From a virus: 46,617 nt of DNA. How positions within the stretch are numbered: position 1 is the first letter of the stretch; each line of letters opens with the position of its first letter. The translations under genes were made by a program, and so were the position numbers. Shown piece after piece: positions 38,527 through 46,617 of this stretch. The notes beneath the pieces are model-generated. The model was not told where the DNA came from, searched no databases, and worked only from the letters and a program-made list of their open reading frames with translations. The DNA lies in IMG/VR virus record IMGVR_UViG_3300021600_000003, positions 83,249-129,865 of that record. One strand, 5' to 3'.

Positions 38527-40799
38527 TAATAGCAGAAGAAGTAAAAGACGTCGAGATACTTGGTGAAGATACTAGTAAAAAGGCTAAGATATCTCAAGAT
38601 AAATTAGCTAAATTACAGTATCTACTTACTAAGGGTCTCTATAAAGATCCAATTACAGCAGTAATCGCTGAATGGACTAATAATGGTATAGATAGTGTTG
38701 TTCAAGCTGGAAAATCTCCTATTGATAATCCTGTTATAGTCTCTATCTATAAGAATGAGAAGGAACAGATTATCTTTAGAGTAGAAGATAGGGGTATTGG
38801 ATTAGATGATAAGGACTTTGAGGATATTTGTATGAATTACTTAGAGTCTACAAAAGAGGAAGATAATAATACTATAGGACATTTCGGTATAGGTATGAAG
38901 TCATTTCTTTCTCTCGAGAGATCAGCTACTTTTACATGTCGTAGAGATGGTCTAGAAAGAAAGTATCTTGTTTATGAGGGAGCAGAGTTTGTTAACTTTA
39001 CTCTTGTTCATGAGAAGAAAACAAAAGAAGAAAATGGAGTAATATCTGAGTTAGTTATTAATGGATGGTCAGAGAAATCTCAATTTGTAGATAAAGCTAA
39101 AACTAAATTAGCTTATTATGATACTGCTGTATTAGTTATTGATGGAGTACCAGTTATAAATGATATCTATAGAAATGATTTATTTCAATGGTCTACCCTA
39201 AACAAGAATCCAAATATACACATCTCTCTAAAGGATGTATACTATTCTATTGATTATGAAGCACTTGGAATTAAACCTATACCTATTAACATAGCTATTA
39301 GACTAAACTTAGGAGATGGTTTAACACCGACTCCATCAAGAGAAAGTTATATTACTAATGATAAGGTAAAAGCTCTTCTAATTAATAAGATAGATAGTAT
39401 TGCAGATTGGTTTGTAGACAAGTACAATGATACAGTTGGTAATTTTCCTGATTTTCTTAGTGCTTATAACTTTATAGGAAATACTACCTATATTGTAAAT
39501 TTAGGAAATAATAGTTTTCAGATAAATCCAATTCTTAAGTATTCTACAAAGACTTGTCAATCACCAAAGATAAAAGGTATATCAATGAAAGATCCGTTAT
39601 TTTATACAAGACGTAAGGAATCTTTAATTAGAGAGTTTACTTTTGCTGGCTATATGGATAGCAATAAAAAGATTAGAACAAAGCAAACTCATATTGATTT
39701 AAGTTATCAGTTGTTTTCTGGTAAGAAAGATATGATTTTGGTATCTCAATCATTTGTTGGAAATGTTAGAGAATTTCTTAAATCTAAATACAAAGGAGAT
39801 ACTATCTTTATAAAACGTAATAATTTTAAGAGAGAGTTAGGTGGTGAAATGGATAATAAGAGAAACGTAGGAATAAGTACACCAGATAGTTATTATAATT
39901 TGTTAGAGTTACGTCGTTTTCCAAAAAAAGACTGGAGAAGTCACATTAAAGAATGGGATTTTGTTGTATCAACAATAGTTAGTACCTTTATAGATGAGAC
40001 TAATGTTGAGTCTAGTAAAGCATTTACTGATTGGGTACAGAAAAAATATGATGAGCAGAAAATTAAAAGAGCTGCTAATCAAATATCTGGTAGTTATAAT
40101 GGACTCAATAAACAACAAGGAGATGTAACTATTGCTTATTCTTATGAAAGATATGGAAAAGTTCATTTTAAGAAAGCACCCTTTCCTATTGCCAAATTGA
40201 CAGAAAATAAATTTGCAACTGTCATAGTAGCAGAGGAAGATGAAGATAAAGCAAAATCCATTATTAAACTTAATAAGTGCAACAATATTAAGTTTGCAAT
40301 GATTGGAAAACTAGAGATGAAGAAACTTCCAAAAAGTCATCAATTTATTACATTTAATCAATATTTAAGTATGGAAAGTAAACCATTTATGAGATTAGCA
40401 TCTGCTATCTTATATAAGAGAGCAACAAAAGAGTTTGATAGTCTTACAAATCATAAGAACGGAATCTATAAATTATGTATAGAACATTTACTTGTAGATG
40501 TAGAGACTCTAGAGGACTATATCGATAGGAATTTGGTATATACGGGAGATAGTGCTGTAGAAACTATAATTTTAGAGACTGCAGAAGAAAATAAACTATT
40601 TGATTTAAAGAATCATGATATCTATAATAGAGTAAGAGAAGGGATAAAGAAATATGATTTTGTTTCTTTATTGAAAGAGCCAAGTTATTATGATACAGAA
40701 CATCAGAAAAGGTATAATAGTCTTATTAATCAAATTCTATTATTTCGTAAGAAGTACTATAATGATTTAGAAGGTGCAGAAATCGTATTTAAAAAATAA
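38523..40799 (+). CDS. rIIA: rIIA-like GHKL ATPase, 758 aa
   Basis: The N-terminal GHKL ATP-binding fold shows AVIAEWTNNGIDSV (residues 45-58; the conserved Asn), EDRGIGLDDKDF (about 91-102, motif G1) and GHFGIGMKSFLSL (about 119-131, motif G2). The long C-terminal part is poorly conserved, as in T4 rIIA. In T4, rIIA and rIIB act together at the membrane to resist the RexAB exclusion system. The next gene is an rIIB homologue, supporting the pair. Confidence 0.85.
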   Translation: MIIAEEVKDVEILGEDTSKKAKISQDKLAKLQYLLTKGLYKDPITAVIAEWTNNGIDSVVQAGKSPIDNPVIVSIYKNEKEQIIFRVEDRGIGLDDKDFEDICMNYLESTKEEDNNTIGHFGIGMKSFLSLERSATFTCRRDGLERKYLVYEGAEFVNFTLVHEKKTKEENGVISELVINGWSEKSQFVDKAKTKLAYYDTAVLVIDGVPVINDIYRNDLFQWSTLNKNPNIHISLKDVYYSIDYEALGIKPIPINIAIRLNLGDGLTPTPSRESYITNDKVKALLINKIDSIADWFVDKYNDTVGNFPDFLSAYNFIGNTTYIVNLGNNSFQINPILKYSTKTCQSPKIKGISMKDPLFYTRRKESLIREFTFAGYMDSNKKIRTKQTHIDLSYQLFSGKKDMILVSQSFVGNVREFLKSKYKGDTIFIKRNNFKRELGGEMDNKRNVGISTPDSYYNLLELRRFPKKDWRSHIKEWDFVVSTIVSTFIDETNVESSKAFTDWVQKKYDEQKIKRAANQISGSYNGLNKQQGDVTIAYSYERYGKVHFKKAPFPIAKLTENKFATVIVAEEDEDKAKSIIKLNKCNNIKFAMIGKLEMKKLPKSHQFITFNQYLSMESKPFMRLASAILYKRATKEFDSLTNHKNGIYKLCIEHLLVDVETLEDYIDRNLVYTGDSAVETIILETAEENKLFDLKNHDIYNRVREGIKKYDFVSLLKEPSYYDTEHQKRYNSLINQILLFRKKYYNDLEGAEIVFKK

Positions 40800-40812
40800 A
40801 AAACAATAAAGT

Positions 40813-42183
40813 ATGGAATGGTTTAAAATGGCATGGCTAGACTCCAGTGAGAGAAAAGCCTTGAAACAAGCAAGCAAAATTATGGGTGATTTATCACAAG
40901 CAGACGCTTTACTTGAGGGAAATATTCCTAGTAAAGCAGTTGAATTACCTGTAGTAAGACCTTACAAAAACATTATCTATTCATGTGGTAATCTTACTGT
41001 TATATTTGATGACGGTACAGTATTAGATAAAATGAATGTAGATAAAGATTTTCTTTCAGATATACGAGCATGTAAATCTCAGAAGGAAATTGAGAATTTA
41101 ATGGTAGATAGAACACAATCTACTTCTCAAAAATCTTCTCATGTTATTGAGACAGAAGATGAAAGACAAAAAGTTTATTGTAATCTAGAAGTATTACATA
41201 AACATAAAGATTTTGTAGTATCAGGTAATACGGTTATTCTAAAAGGAGTAAATTTACCTATCCCAACTATTATCTTAACATCATTTATTGAGATATTAGA
41301 GAAATTAGAGGAATCTAGAAAAGCTGGTAAATTGTTTGGATTAAGTTCACATGATTACTTTGATCAATATCAAGCATTAAAAATGTTCTGGTTAAAGTTA
41401 GCTTTAAATCCTCTTCCTCAAAGTAGAGAAGATTTATTAGCATTCTGTAGGATAAATGATGTACGTATTACTAATAATGGTAATCTTATCTTATATCGTA
41501 GAGTTGTTAGTAATATAACTGCTGATAAAGGATATGTAACTTTTATCAGTCAAAGCTATTATTCTATAAAGAGTAAGAACCAAGATTGTAAGAATTATGC
41601 TGTAGGTAAGAAATCAGGATATTTTTATACTACTGATTTAAGGAAAGATGATTTTGTAGCTTCAGAGTTAATTGGCAACTTACAGCATTTATATTTAGAG
41701 TTACCAGAGTATGAGAATAATACATTTACAGCTGCTCATGATCATACTGTAAAAATTAAGATTGGTGGTATCTATAAGATAGATGATAAGAAGATCAATC
41801 TGGATAATGGTTTATGTGCTGCAGGTGGTTTACATGCTGCTGCTGTAGATTATAACTATTCTGGCTTTGGTGATACTCCTGTAGTTGTATTGGTTAATCC
41901 AAGTAAAGCTATAACTGTACCTACCAATGAGACAGGAAAGTTACGTACTACAGAAATGTTTGTAGCATGTATTAATGATAAAGATCAAGGTTATCACTTT
42001 GATGAGTCAGCTTTGACTTCCTTTGATGAGGAATATCATGATTTTAGCTTATATGAATTAGAACAAGCAGCTTCTAGTAAGAGCTTTTCTACTTTAAGTG
42101 TTAAAGATAATGTACCTGCTATAAGTTTAGTAGATTTGGATTTAATTAAGTTTATGCTTAAGAATAGAATTAAAGATTTTTAA
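40813..42183 (+). CDS. rIIB: rIIB-like protein, 456 aa
   Basis: The middle region (DVRITNNGNLILYRRVVSN and DKKINLDNGLCAAGGLHAAA) carries the signature segments of T4-type rIIB proteins (a NGNLxxYR block and a G-L-H-A/V turn). It directly follows the rIIA homologue with a 13-base gap, as in many large phages. It probably functions with rIIA against abortive infection. Confidence 0.8.
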   Translation: MEWFKMAWLDSSERKALKQASKIMGDLSQADALLEGNIPSKAVELPVVRPYKNIIYSCGNLTVIFDDGTVLDKMNVDKDFLSDIRACKSQKEIENLMVDRTQSTSQKSSHVIETEDERQKVYCNLEVLHKHKDFVVSGNTVILKGVNLPIPTIILTSFIEILEKLEESRKAGKLFGLSSHDYFDQYQALKMFWLKLALNPLPQSREDLLAFCRINDVRITNNGNLILYRRVVSNITADKGYVTFISQSYYSIKSKNQDCKNYAVGKKSGYFYTTDLRKDDFVASELIGNLQHLYLELPEYENNTFTAAHDHTVKIKIGGIYKIDDKKINLDNGLCAAGGLHAAAVDYNYSGFGDTPVVVLVNPSKAITVPTNETGKLRTTEMFVACINDKDQGYHFDESALTSFDEEYHDFSLYELEQAASSKSFSTLSVKDNVPAISLVDLDLIKFMLKNRIKDF

Positions 42184-42192
42184 CTAATAAAT

Positions 42193-42206
42193 GCCTCGAA
42201 AGAGGC
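42193..42206 (+). promoter_or_regulatory. GNRA-tetraloop hairpin in the ligase leader
   Basis: GCCTC-GAAA-GAGGC followed by TTCG, 17 bases before the ligase ATG, mirrors the hairpin at 32767. Stem bases differ but pairing, loop and TTCG are kept. Confidence 0.5.
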
Positions 42207-42223
42207 TTCGTAAATAAATAAAT

Positions 42224-43309
42224 ATGAATAAATTACCAATACTGTATAAGTATACACAGAAAGGTCAAATCCAACAATGGCAAATCTCTACAGAGAAAGA
42301 CAGATTTTGGACAGAAGAAGGTATACAAGGTGGAACTATAACTACCTCTAAACCAACAGTTTGCAAAGCAAAGAATGTTGGTAGAAGTAATGAGACTACT
42401 CCTAGTCAACAAACTGTTGCAGAAGCACAAGCTAAATGGCAGAAGAAAGTTGATGCTGGATATAATGAAATTTTAACAGATGAAAAGAAATTCTTTGAAC
42501 CTATGCTGGCTCACGAGATTAGTAAGTATGAGAAGTTACTCTTTACTGTATCAACTTTCATACAACCTAAGCTTGATGGATTACGAGCCATTAATGCTAT
42601 TAACACTGTTATGAGTAGAAATGGTAAACCATATTTAGCTTGTCCTCATCTTTATCAAAATGAAGTTACTCTAGATGGCGAGTTGTATAATCATACATAT
42701 CATGATGATTTTAATAAGATTGTTAGTTTGTGTAAGAAGCAATCACCTACTCTAGCGGAATTACAAGAGAGTGAGAAAATGGTACAAATGTGGGTTTATG
42801 ATTTTCCAGATCATAAAGGTAAGTTTTCTGATAGAATACAAGCCTTAAAGAAATGGATTGCTAAAACAGCTAATAAATCTTTTGTATTAGTACCAACCTA
42901 TCAGGTTAAGAATCAGAAAGATATAGATATGTATCATGAAAAGTTCTTAGAGATGGGATTTGAGGGTTCTATTATTCGTCTTGACTTGGGTGAGTATGAA
43001 AACAAACGCTCTAAACAATTACTTAAAAAGAAAGATTTCGTAGATGAAGAATTTAAGATTCTAGAGGCAGTAGAAGGTGAAGGTGGACGTGCAGGAACTA
43101 TTGGATTTTTTGTTATGGAGTTAGAGGAAGGTAATGAACGTACTTTTAAGAGTAATGTTAAGGGAGATTTTGATTTTCTTAAAGATATTTGGAAGAATAG
43201 AAAACACTATATAGGAACTAAAGCAACAGTTAAATACTTTGCTAGAACTCCTGATAACATTCCTCGTTTTCCATATATTATCAAATTAAACAGAGAAGAA
43301 TATGAGTAA
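42224..43309 (+). CDS. ATP-dependent DNA ligase with N-terminal WGR-like domain, 361 aa
   Basis: Residues 1-80 form a WGR-like domain (QIQQWQIS, GIQGGTITTSKPT, KNVGRSNETTP, WQKKVDAGY). The ligase part has motif I QPKLDGLR with the nucleophile K116, motif III LDGELY, motif IV GFEGSIIR (residues 245-252) and motif V KKKDFVDEEFKI, plus a short OB domain. It seals nicks in duplex DNA. A WGR domain, in PARP1, senses DNA breaks, and the PARP gene lies two small genes downstream. Ligase and PARP may thus cooperate at nicks. Confidence 0.9.
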   Translation: MNKLPILYKYTQKGQIQQWQISTEKDRFWTEEGIQGGTITTSKPTVCKAKNVGRSNETTPSQQTVAEAQAKWQKKVDAGYNEILTDEKKFFEPMLAHEISKYEKLLFTVSTFIQPKLDGLRAINAINTVMSRNGKPYLACPHLYQNEVTLDGELYNHTYHDDFNKIVSLCKKQSPTLAELQESEKMVQMWVYDFPDHKGKFSDRIQALKKWIAKTANKSFVLVPTYQVKNQKDIDMYHEKFLEMGFEGSIIRLDLGEYENKRSKQLLKKKDFVDEEFKILEAVEGEGGRAGTIGFFVMELEEGNERTFKSNVKGDFDFLKDIWKNRKHYIGTKATVKYFARTPDNIPRFPYIIKLNREEYE

Positions 43310-43463
43310 GACATTTTTATTTGCAGCAAAAAACAGCAGTATTTGTGTAACTATCTCAGCAGACAATGAGGACGATGCTCTGGCTGAAATTGGTGAATAC
43401 TTTGATAACCATGGTACTAGTGACCTAAGACTTGAGTCGGAGGAGGACGAAGATGATGAGTAG
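43302..43463 (+). CDS. Small acidic protein, 53 aa
   Basis: It starts inside the end of the ligase gene (8-base overlap) and finishes in ATGATGAGTAG at the start of the next gene. The product begins MSKTFLFAAKNSSICVTIS and ends in a strongly acidic tail (ESEEDEDDE). Coupling on both sides supports it as a real gene. An acidic DNA-mimic or regulator is possible but only a guess. Confidence 0.6.
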   Translation: MSKTFLFAAKNSSICVTISADNEDDALAEIGEYFDNHGTSDLRLESEEDEDDE

Positions 43464-43698
43464 AAAACTAACAGAAGAACAAGTTAAAGAAAGAACAAGG
43501 AAAAGAACAAGCTATGTCAGTAACCTTAATCAGGCTAAATCACTAAGAGGATATAGTGTTCCTGACATAGCTATCTATCCTATTCTTATGAAACTTCATT
43601 ACTTAAAAAGATACAAATATGGAAGAAATGTCATATTTGCTGAAGGAAGTATTAAACTTTTAGCAGAAGATATTGAAAATAAAATCGTTAAATTATGA
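43456..43698 (+). CDS. Small basic protein, 80 aa
   Basis: The start is placed at ATG 43456, with an alternative at 43453, preceded by GGAGGA and overlapping the previous stop; a TTG at 43432 is less likely. The N-terminus is basic and helical (EEQVKERTRKRTSYV), followed by a compact part (YPILMKLHYLKRYKYG). It may be a DNA-binding protein in the ligase-PARP cluster. It overlaps the PARP start by four bases. Confidence 0.6.
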   Translation: MSRKLTEEQVKERTRKRTSYVSNLNQAKSLRGYSVPDIAIYPILMKLHYLKRYKYGRNVIFAEGSIKLLAEDIENKIVKL

Positions 43699-44885
43699 GT
43701 AACGAAAGATATGCAAAATTGATAATGGTAACCACAGCCAATAACAATAAGTATTATGAAATGACGTGGGCTGGTGGTTCAAACTTTACTGTTAAATATG
43801 GTAGAGTAGAAAGTACAGCAACTGTACTCACTTATCCTTATAGTATGTGGAATAGTAAATATAATGAAAAGATTGGTAAAGGTTATAAGGATGTTACAGA
43901 TTTGGTAACAGTTCAAGTAGTTAAAGATAAAGTTAAACAAGATACTTTAGTAGATATAAAAGAAAAGAAGGTTAATGATTTTCTTACTTTAATGAAGAAT
44001 TATACTGATAAGTTGGTTTCAACCACATATTCAGTTAAGGCTGATGCAGTTAGTCAGAAACAGATTGATGAAGCTCAAAAGCTCATTGATCAGTTAAATA
44101 AGCTAGATGCTAAAAAGACTCAGGATGTGAATAATAAGTTAGTTGAGTTGTATACTATTATTCCTAGACGTATGAGTCATGTGTCTTATTATATCTTACC
44201 CAATATTAAATTGGATAGGACACTACAAAGTGAACAAGACAACTTAGATGCTATGGCAGCTCAGGTATCACTGATTAAGCCTGTAACATCTAAGAAAGCT
44301 AAAGAAGATGCTAAGAAAAGTCAGACCCTACTGGACAAACTTGGCATTACTATGGCAGAAGCAAAAGTTTATAAAGAGATTGACTATCTCTTAAAGCAAC
44401 AGCATGGTAGAAAGGTTAATGCTATCTTTGAGGTAAATAAAACTGAAGAAGATAAAGTATTTAATAGCTGGCTATCTAAGCAGAAAAATAAGTCAACAAG
44501 GGTTCTTATCCACGGAACACGCTGTACTTCAGTAATCCCAATACTGGAGATAGGATTGAAGATTCGTCCCTCTGGAGGAAACTTCCAATTCTCAGGCAAA
44601 GCATATGGAGATGGTAATTACTTCTCTGAACATATGCAGAAATCTCTTGGTTATACTGGTAGTGATAGTGACAAAGTCATTCTAGTATATGAGGTTCATA
44701 CTGGTAATCCATTTGTTTATAATGGATGGTTTAATGGTAACTCTTTTCCCTTAACCTATAAAGAATTACAGAAAAGAGATTATGATTCTACATTTGTTAA
44801 GGCAGGTAATGGACTATTAAATAGTGAAATTATTGCATATAATGAACAACAGAATCGAATAAAATATATTATATGGTTAAAGTAG
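43695..44885 (+). CDS. PARP-type ADP-ribosyltransferase with WGR domain, 396 aa
   Basis: Residues 1-75 are a WGR domain (KYGRVES for WGRVG). Residues ~85-245 match the helical PARP regulatory domain, ending GRKVNAIFEVN. The catalytic ART fold has LIHGTR (H273), GDGNYFSEHMQKSLGY (Y309) and LLNSEIIAYN (E378), giving an intact H-Y-E triad for mono- or poly-ADP-ribosylation from NAD+. This is the eukaryotic PARP1/2/3 architecture in minimal form, very unusual in a phage. A DNA-break-activated enzyme is inferred from the WGR domain. It overlaps the next gene by 13 bases. Confidence 0.9.
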   Translation: MSNERYAKLIMVTTANNNKYYEMTWAGGSNFTVKYGRVESTATVLTYPYSMWNSKYNEKIGKGYKDVTDLVTVQVVKDKVKQDTLVDIKEKKVNDFLTLMKNYTDKLVSTTYSVKADAVSQKQIDEAQKLIDQLNKLDAKKTQDVNNKLVELYTIIPRRMSHVSYYILPNIKLDRTLQSEQDNLDAMAAQVSLIKPVTSKKAKEDAKKSQTLLDKLGITMAEAKVYKEIDYLLKQQHGRKVNAIFEVNKTEEDKVFNSWLSKQKNKSTRVLIHGTRCTSVIPILEIGLKIRPSGGNFQFSGKAYGDGNYFSEHMQKSLGYTGSDSDKVILVYEVHTGNPFVYNGWFNGNSFPLTYKELQKRDYDSTFVKAGNGLLNSEIIAYNEQQNRIKYIIWLK

Positions 44886-45562
44886 GTGAAATTTGGGATT
44901 TAGTAACTCCAGTTAAAGTATTCAGAATCCATTCCGATGCAACAGTAGATGTTTGTGACGGAGATGGTAGCTGTCTAACTGTAGTAGAAAAGGATTTAGT
45001 AACAATTATAAAAAATGACAACATGAAAGCAATGAAAGATGCAGTGCTCAAAGTAGCACAAACTTTGGCTAAAGCCAACAACACAGTAACAACTCTAGAA
45101 ATTAAAAATGAATTACGGAGAGATTATCCATATTATTTCTGGACTCAACTAATAGTGAGTACATATATGGATCAGTTAGCAGGTGATGGATTGTTCAGCT
45201 ATACCGATAATGGTACATATCGTATTTACTCTTTAGTAAAAGCTAAGAAAGCTAATACTGTAGTAACTTTGAAGGCTAGTAAAAAAGCTTCACTTACTAA
45301 AACAGTTAAAGCATCTTCTAGTAATGTTACATCTACAGCTGGTACTCAATGGGTTAATATACAGAAAGCTAAGATTACTGACACAAGACTGTTAAGTTTA
45401 GCAAGTCATCCACAATTTGTTGCAGTTATTTTGGCTAATGGTCAGAATGTAACAAAGAATACTATTAAACAACAGAAGAAATCTCCTGTTGGTTATATTA
45501 GTCCAAAATTAGGAAGAATTAAGAGTATTTTGGTTGGAACTACCTTATACAATGTGAAGTAA
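44873..45562 (+). CDS. Hypothetical protein downstream of PARP, 229 aa
   Basis: The start lies within the last codons of the PARP gene, so expression is coupled; an internal ATG at 45024 (MKAMKDAVL) is an alternative. The central part (TTLEIKNELRRDYPYYFWTQ then LIVSTYMDQLAGDG) looks like a winged-helix domain, followed by a Lys/Ala/Ser-rich linker and a small C-terminal domain. It might be a partner or target of the PARP; no evidence beyond position. Confidence 0.65.
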   Translation: MVKVGEIWDLVTPVKVFRIHSDATVDVCDGDGSCLTVVEKDLVTIIKNDNMKAMKDAVLKVAQTLAKANNTVTTLEIKNELRRDYPYYFWTQLIVSTYMDQLAGDGLFSYTDNGTYRIYSLVKAKKANTVVTLKASKKASLTKTVKASSSNVTSTAGTQWVNIQKAKITDTRLLSLASHPQFVAVILANGQNVTKNTIKQQKKSPVGYISPKLGRIKSILVGTTLYNVK

Positions 45563-45579
45563 TTGATTATCAAGTAGAT

Positions 45580-45610
45580 GAGGAAGCCTATACAGCTTCC
45601 TCTTCTTCTT
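45580..45610 (+). terminator. Probable terminator of the ligase-PARP operon
   Basis: GAGGAAGC pairs with GCTTCCTC around CTATACA, followed by a T/C-rich run (TTCTTCTT). The run is not a pure T tract, so efficiency may be partial. Confidence 0.6.
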
Positions 45611-45612
45611 AT

Positions 45613-46326
45613 ATGGATTTAATAGAATATTTTAGTAAAAGAAACTTGCTAACAGATGGCAAGAGTAATACAAAAACAGCAAAGAATAGTATGGTAACAT
45701 ATTATTTATCTTTGCAGCCGACTAACTTAAATAGTAAGAAAGAGAATTTATGTAAGTTCTCTACTAAAGAATGTAGAACAGCTTGTTTGCAATTTGCTGG
45801 TAGACAATCATTTAATAATGTAGTACAAAGTAGAAGTAAGAAAACAGAGTTTTTTGTTAATCATAAAAAATTGTTTACTACTAAGTTATGGCAAGAACTA
45901 CAAAAGTTAAATGATAAAGGTAATAAAGTAGCAGTACGATTAAATCTCTTGAGTGATATAGATTGGGATATTACGTTTTTAAATATTAATGACAAATATG
46001 ATATGCAGAGTCTGACAAATATTCAATTTTATGATTATACGAAAGATCACATGAAAGTATACTCTGATAAGCTTAAGAACTATAACTTAACATTCTCCTA
46101 TTCAGGTCATAACTGGAACCATGCAGAAATATTTCTAAAAGATAAAATAGCTAATGTGGCTGTGGTATTCAAAAAAGATGTACCTTTGGCATGGAATGGC
46201 TTTAAAGTTGTAAATGGAGATATGAGTGATGAACGCTTCTTAGAGGAAAAAGGAGTTATTATTGGTCTAAAGTACAAAACTCCAAAAGGAGTTAAGTATC
46301 AGAAAACTAAATTCGTAGTAGAATGA
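45613..46326 (+). CDS. GP88-like phage protein, 237 aa
   Basis: The N-terminal part (NSKKENLCKFSTKECRTACL) has the Cys pattern and position of the phage 'gene product 88' family, with a mid section RLNLLSDIDW and SYSGHNW. These proteins occur in many phages of different hosts; their function is not established. It overlaps the methyltransferase start by four bases. Confidence 0.7.
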   Translation: MDLIEYFSKRNLLTDGKSNTKTAKNSMVTYYLSLQPTNLNSKKENLCKFSTKECRTACLQFAGRQSFNNVVQSRSKKTEFFVNHKKLFTTKLWQELQKLNDKGNKVAVRLNLLSDIDWDITFLNINDKYDMQSLTNIQFYDYTKDHMKVYSDKLKNYNLTFSYSGHNWNHAEIFLKDKIANVAVVFKKDVPLAWNGFKVVNGDMSDERFLEEKGVIIGLKYKTPKGVKYQKTKFVVE

Positions 46327-46617
46327 AAGTACTGTCACTATTTGATGGAATGTCCTGTGGACAGATTGCTCTGAAAAAAGCAGGAATAACTGTAGATACA
46401 TACTATGCAAGTGAAATTGATAAGAATGCTATTAAAGTAGCTACTAACAATTTTCCTAATATGATACAACTTGGTGATATAAATACAGTTGATATTACAA
46501 AATTACCAAAGATAGATTTATTAATAGGAGGTTCTCCTTGTCAAGGATTTTCCTTTGCAGGAAAACAACTAAACTTTAATGATCCTAGAAGTAAACTATT
46601 TTTTGTATATGTAAAGA
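46323..46617 (+). CDS. C5-cytosine DNA methyltransferase, N-terminal part
   Basis: The gene runs off the window end. Motif I is LSLFDGMSCGQIAL, motif II has YYASEID, and motif IV GGSPCQGFS carries the catalytic Cys. The opening (a G-M-S-C-G loop and an acidic SEID) is of the Dnmt3-like type common in phages. It would methylate phage DNA against restriction, or compete with host marks. The target specificity region is outside the window. Confidence 0.9.
   Translation, partial: MKVLSLFDGMSCGQIALKKAGITVDTYYASEIDKNAIKVATNNFPNMIQLGDINTVDITKLPKIDLLIGGSPCQGFSFAGKQLNFNDPRSKLFFVYVK

Overview
The window looks like part of a large, lytic, AT-rich tailed-phage genome infecting a Bacteroidetes-type host. 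Almost every gene is on the + strand, most are small and densely packed, and many are joined by ATGA or TAATG overlaps. There are no rRNA or host housekeeping genes. Host clues are -7 boxes of the TAnnTTTG type, A-rich leaders instead of strong Shine-Dalgarno sites, signal peptides ending in -AQ, and one lipoprotein with a Bacteroidetes-style C-terminal repeat. No structural or packaging genes are recognisable here.

1-11 kb: small unrecognised genes alternate with long gene-free stretches full of base-paired RNA structure (2.1-2.7, 3.8-4.5, 4.9-5.2 and 7.7-8.0 kb). Two short secreted or lipoprotein genes lie here, followed by a TROVE/DUF2828-like protein with a vWA MIDAS site (8854-10548). 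11-16 kb: a promoter-terminator unit carries an array of RNA elements with 7-bp closing stems. It is followed by a run of tiny proteins that share a C-terminal tail of the type N-N-Y-S-I-F, another structured RNA and a small secreted barrel-like protein. 15.8-19 kb: a family B DNA polymerase is split by a group I intron carrying a GIY-YIG endonuclease; the splice sites can be placed to the base. 19.8-23.1 kb: a long structured RNA region, typical small phage genes, and a minus-strand island with a glycine-type tRNA and a truncated winged-helix fragment.

23-28 kb: accessory genes lead into a translationally coupled NAD+ salvage operon (HAD phosphatase, NMN adenylyltransferase-Nudix, NAMPT). 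28-38 kb: replication and repair genes (DnaB-like helicase, SF2 helicase, Sak4-like RecA-fold ATPase, conserved replication proteins, primase, macro-like protein, uracil-DNA glycosylase). 38-46.6 kb: rIIA/rIIB homologues, a WGR-type ATP-dependent DNA ligase, a WGR-PARP ADP-ribosyltransferase, a GP88-like protein and the start of a C5-cytosine methyltransferase.

Four themes deserve attention: (i) a complete-looking NAD+/ADP-ribose circuit (NAMPT, NMNAT-Nudix, PARP, macro-like protein, WGR ligase); (ii) a C-terminal peptide shared by 13 otherwise different small genes, two of which are little more than the tail; (iii) the repeated-stem RNA array and several large structured RNAs, two of them clearly one family; (iv) a Ro60-like protein next to a tRNA-like RNA. 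Functions come from reading motifs by eye, and no database search was possible.
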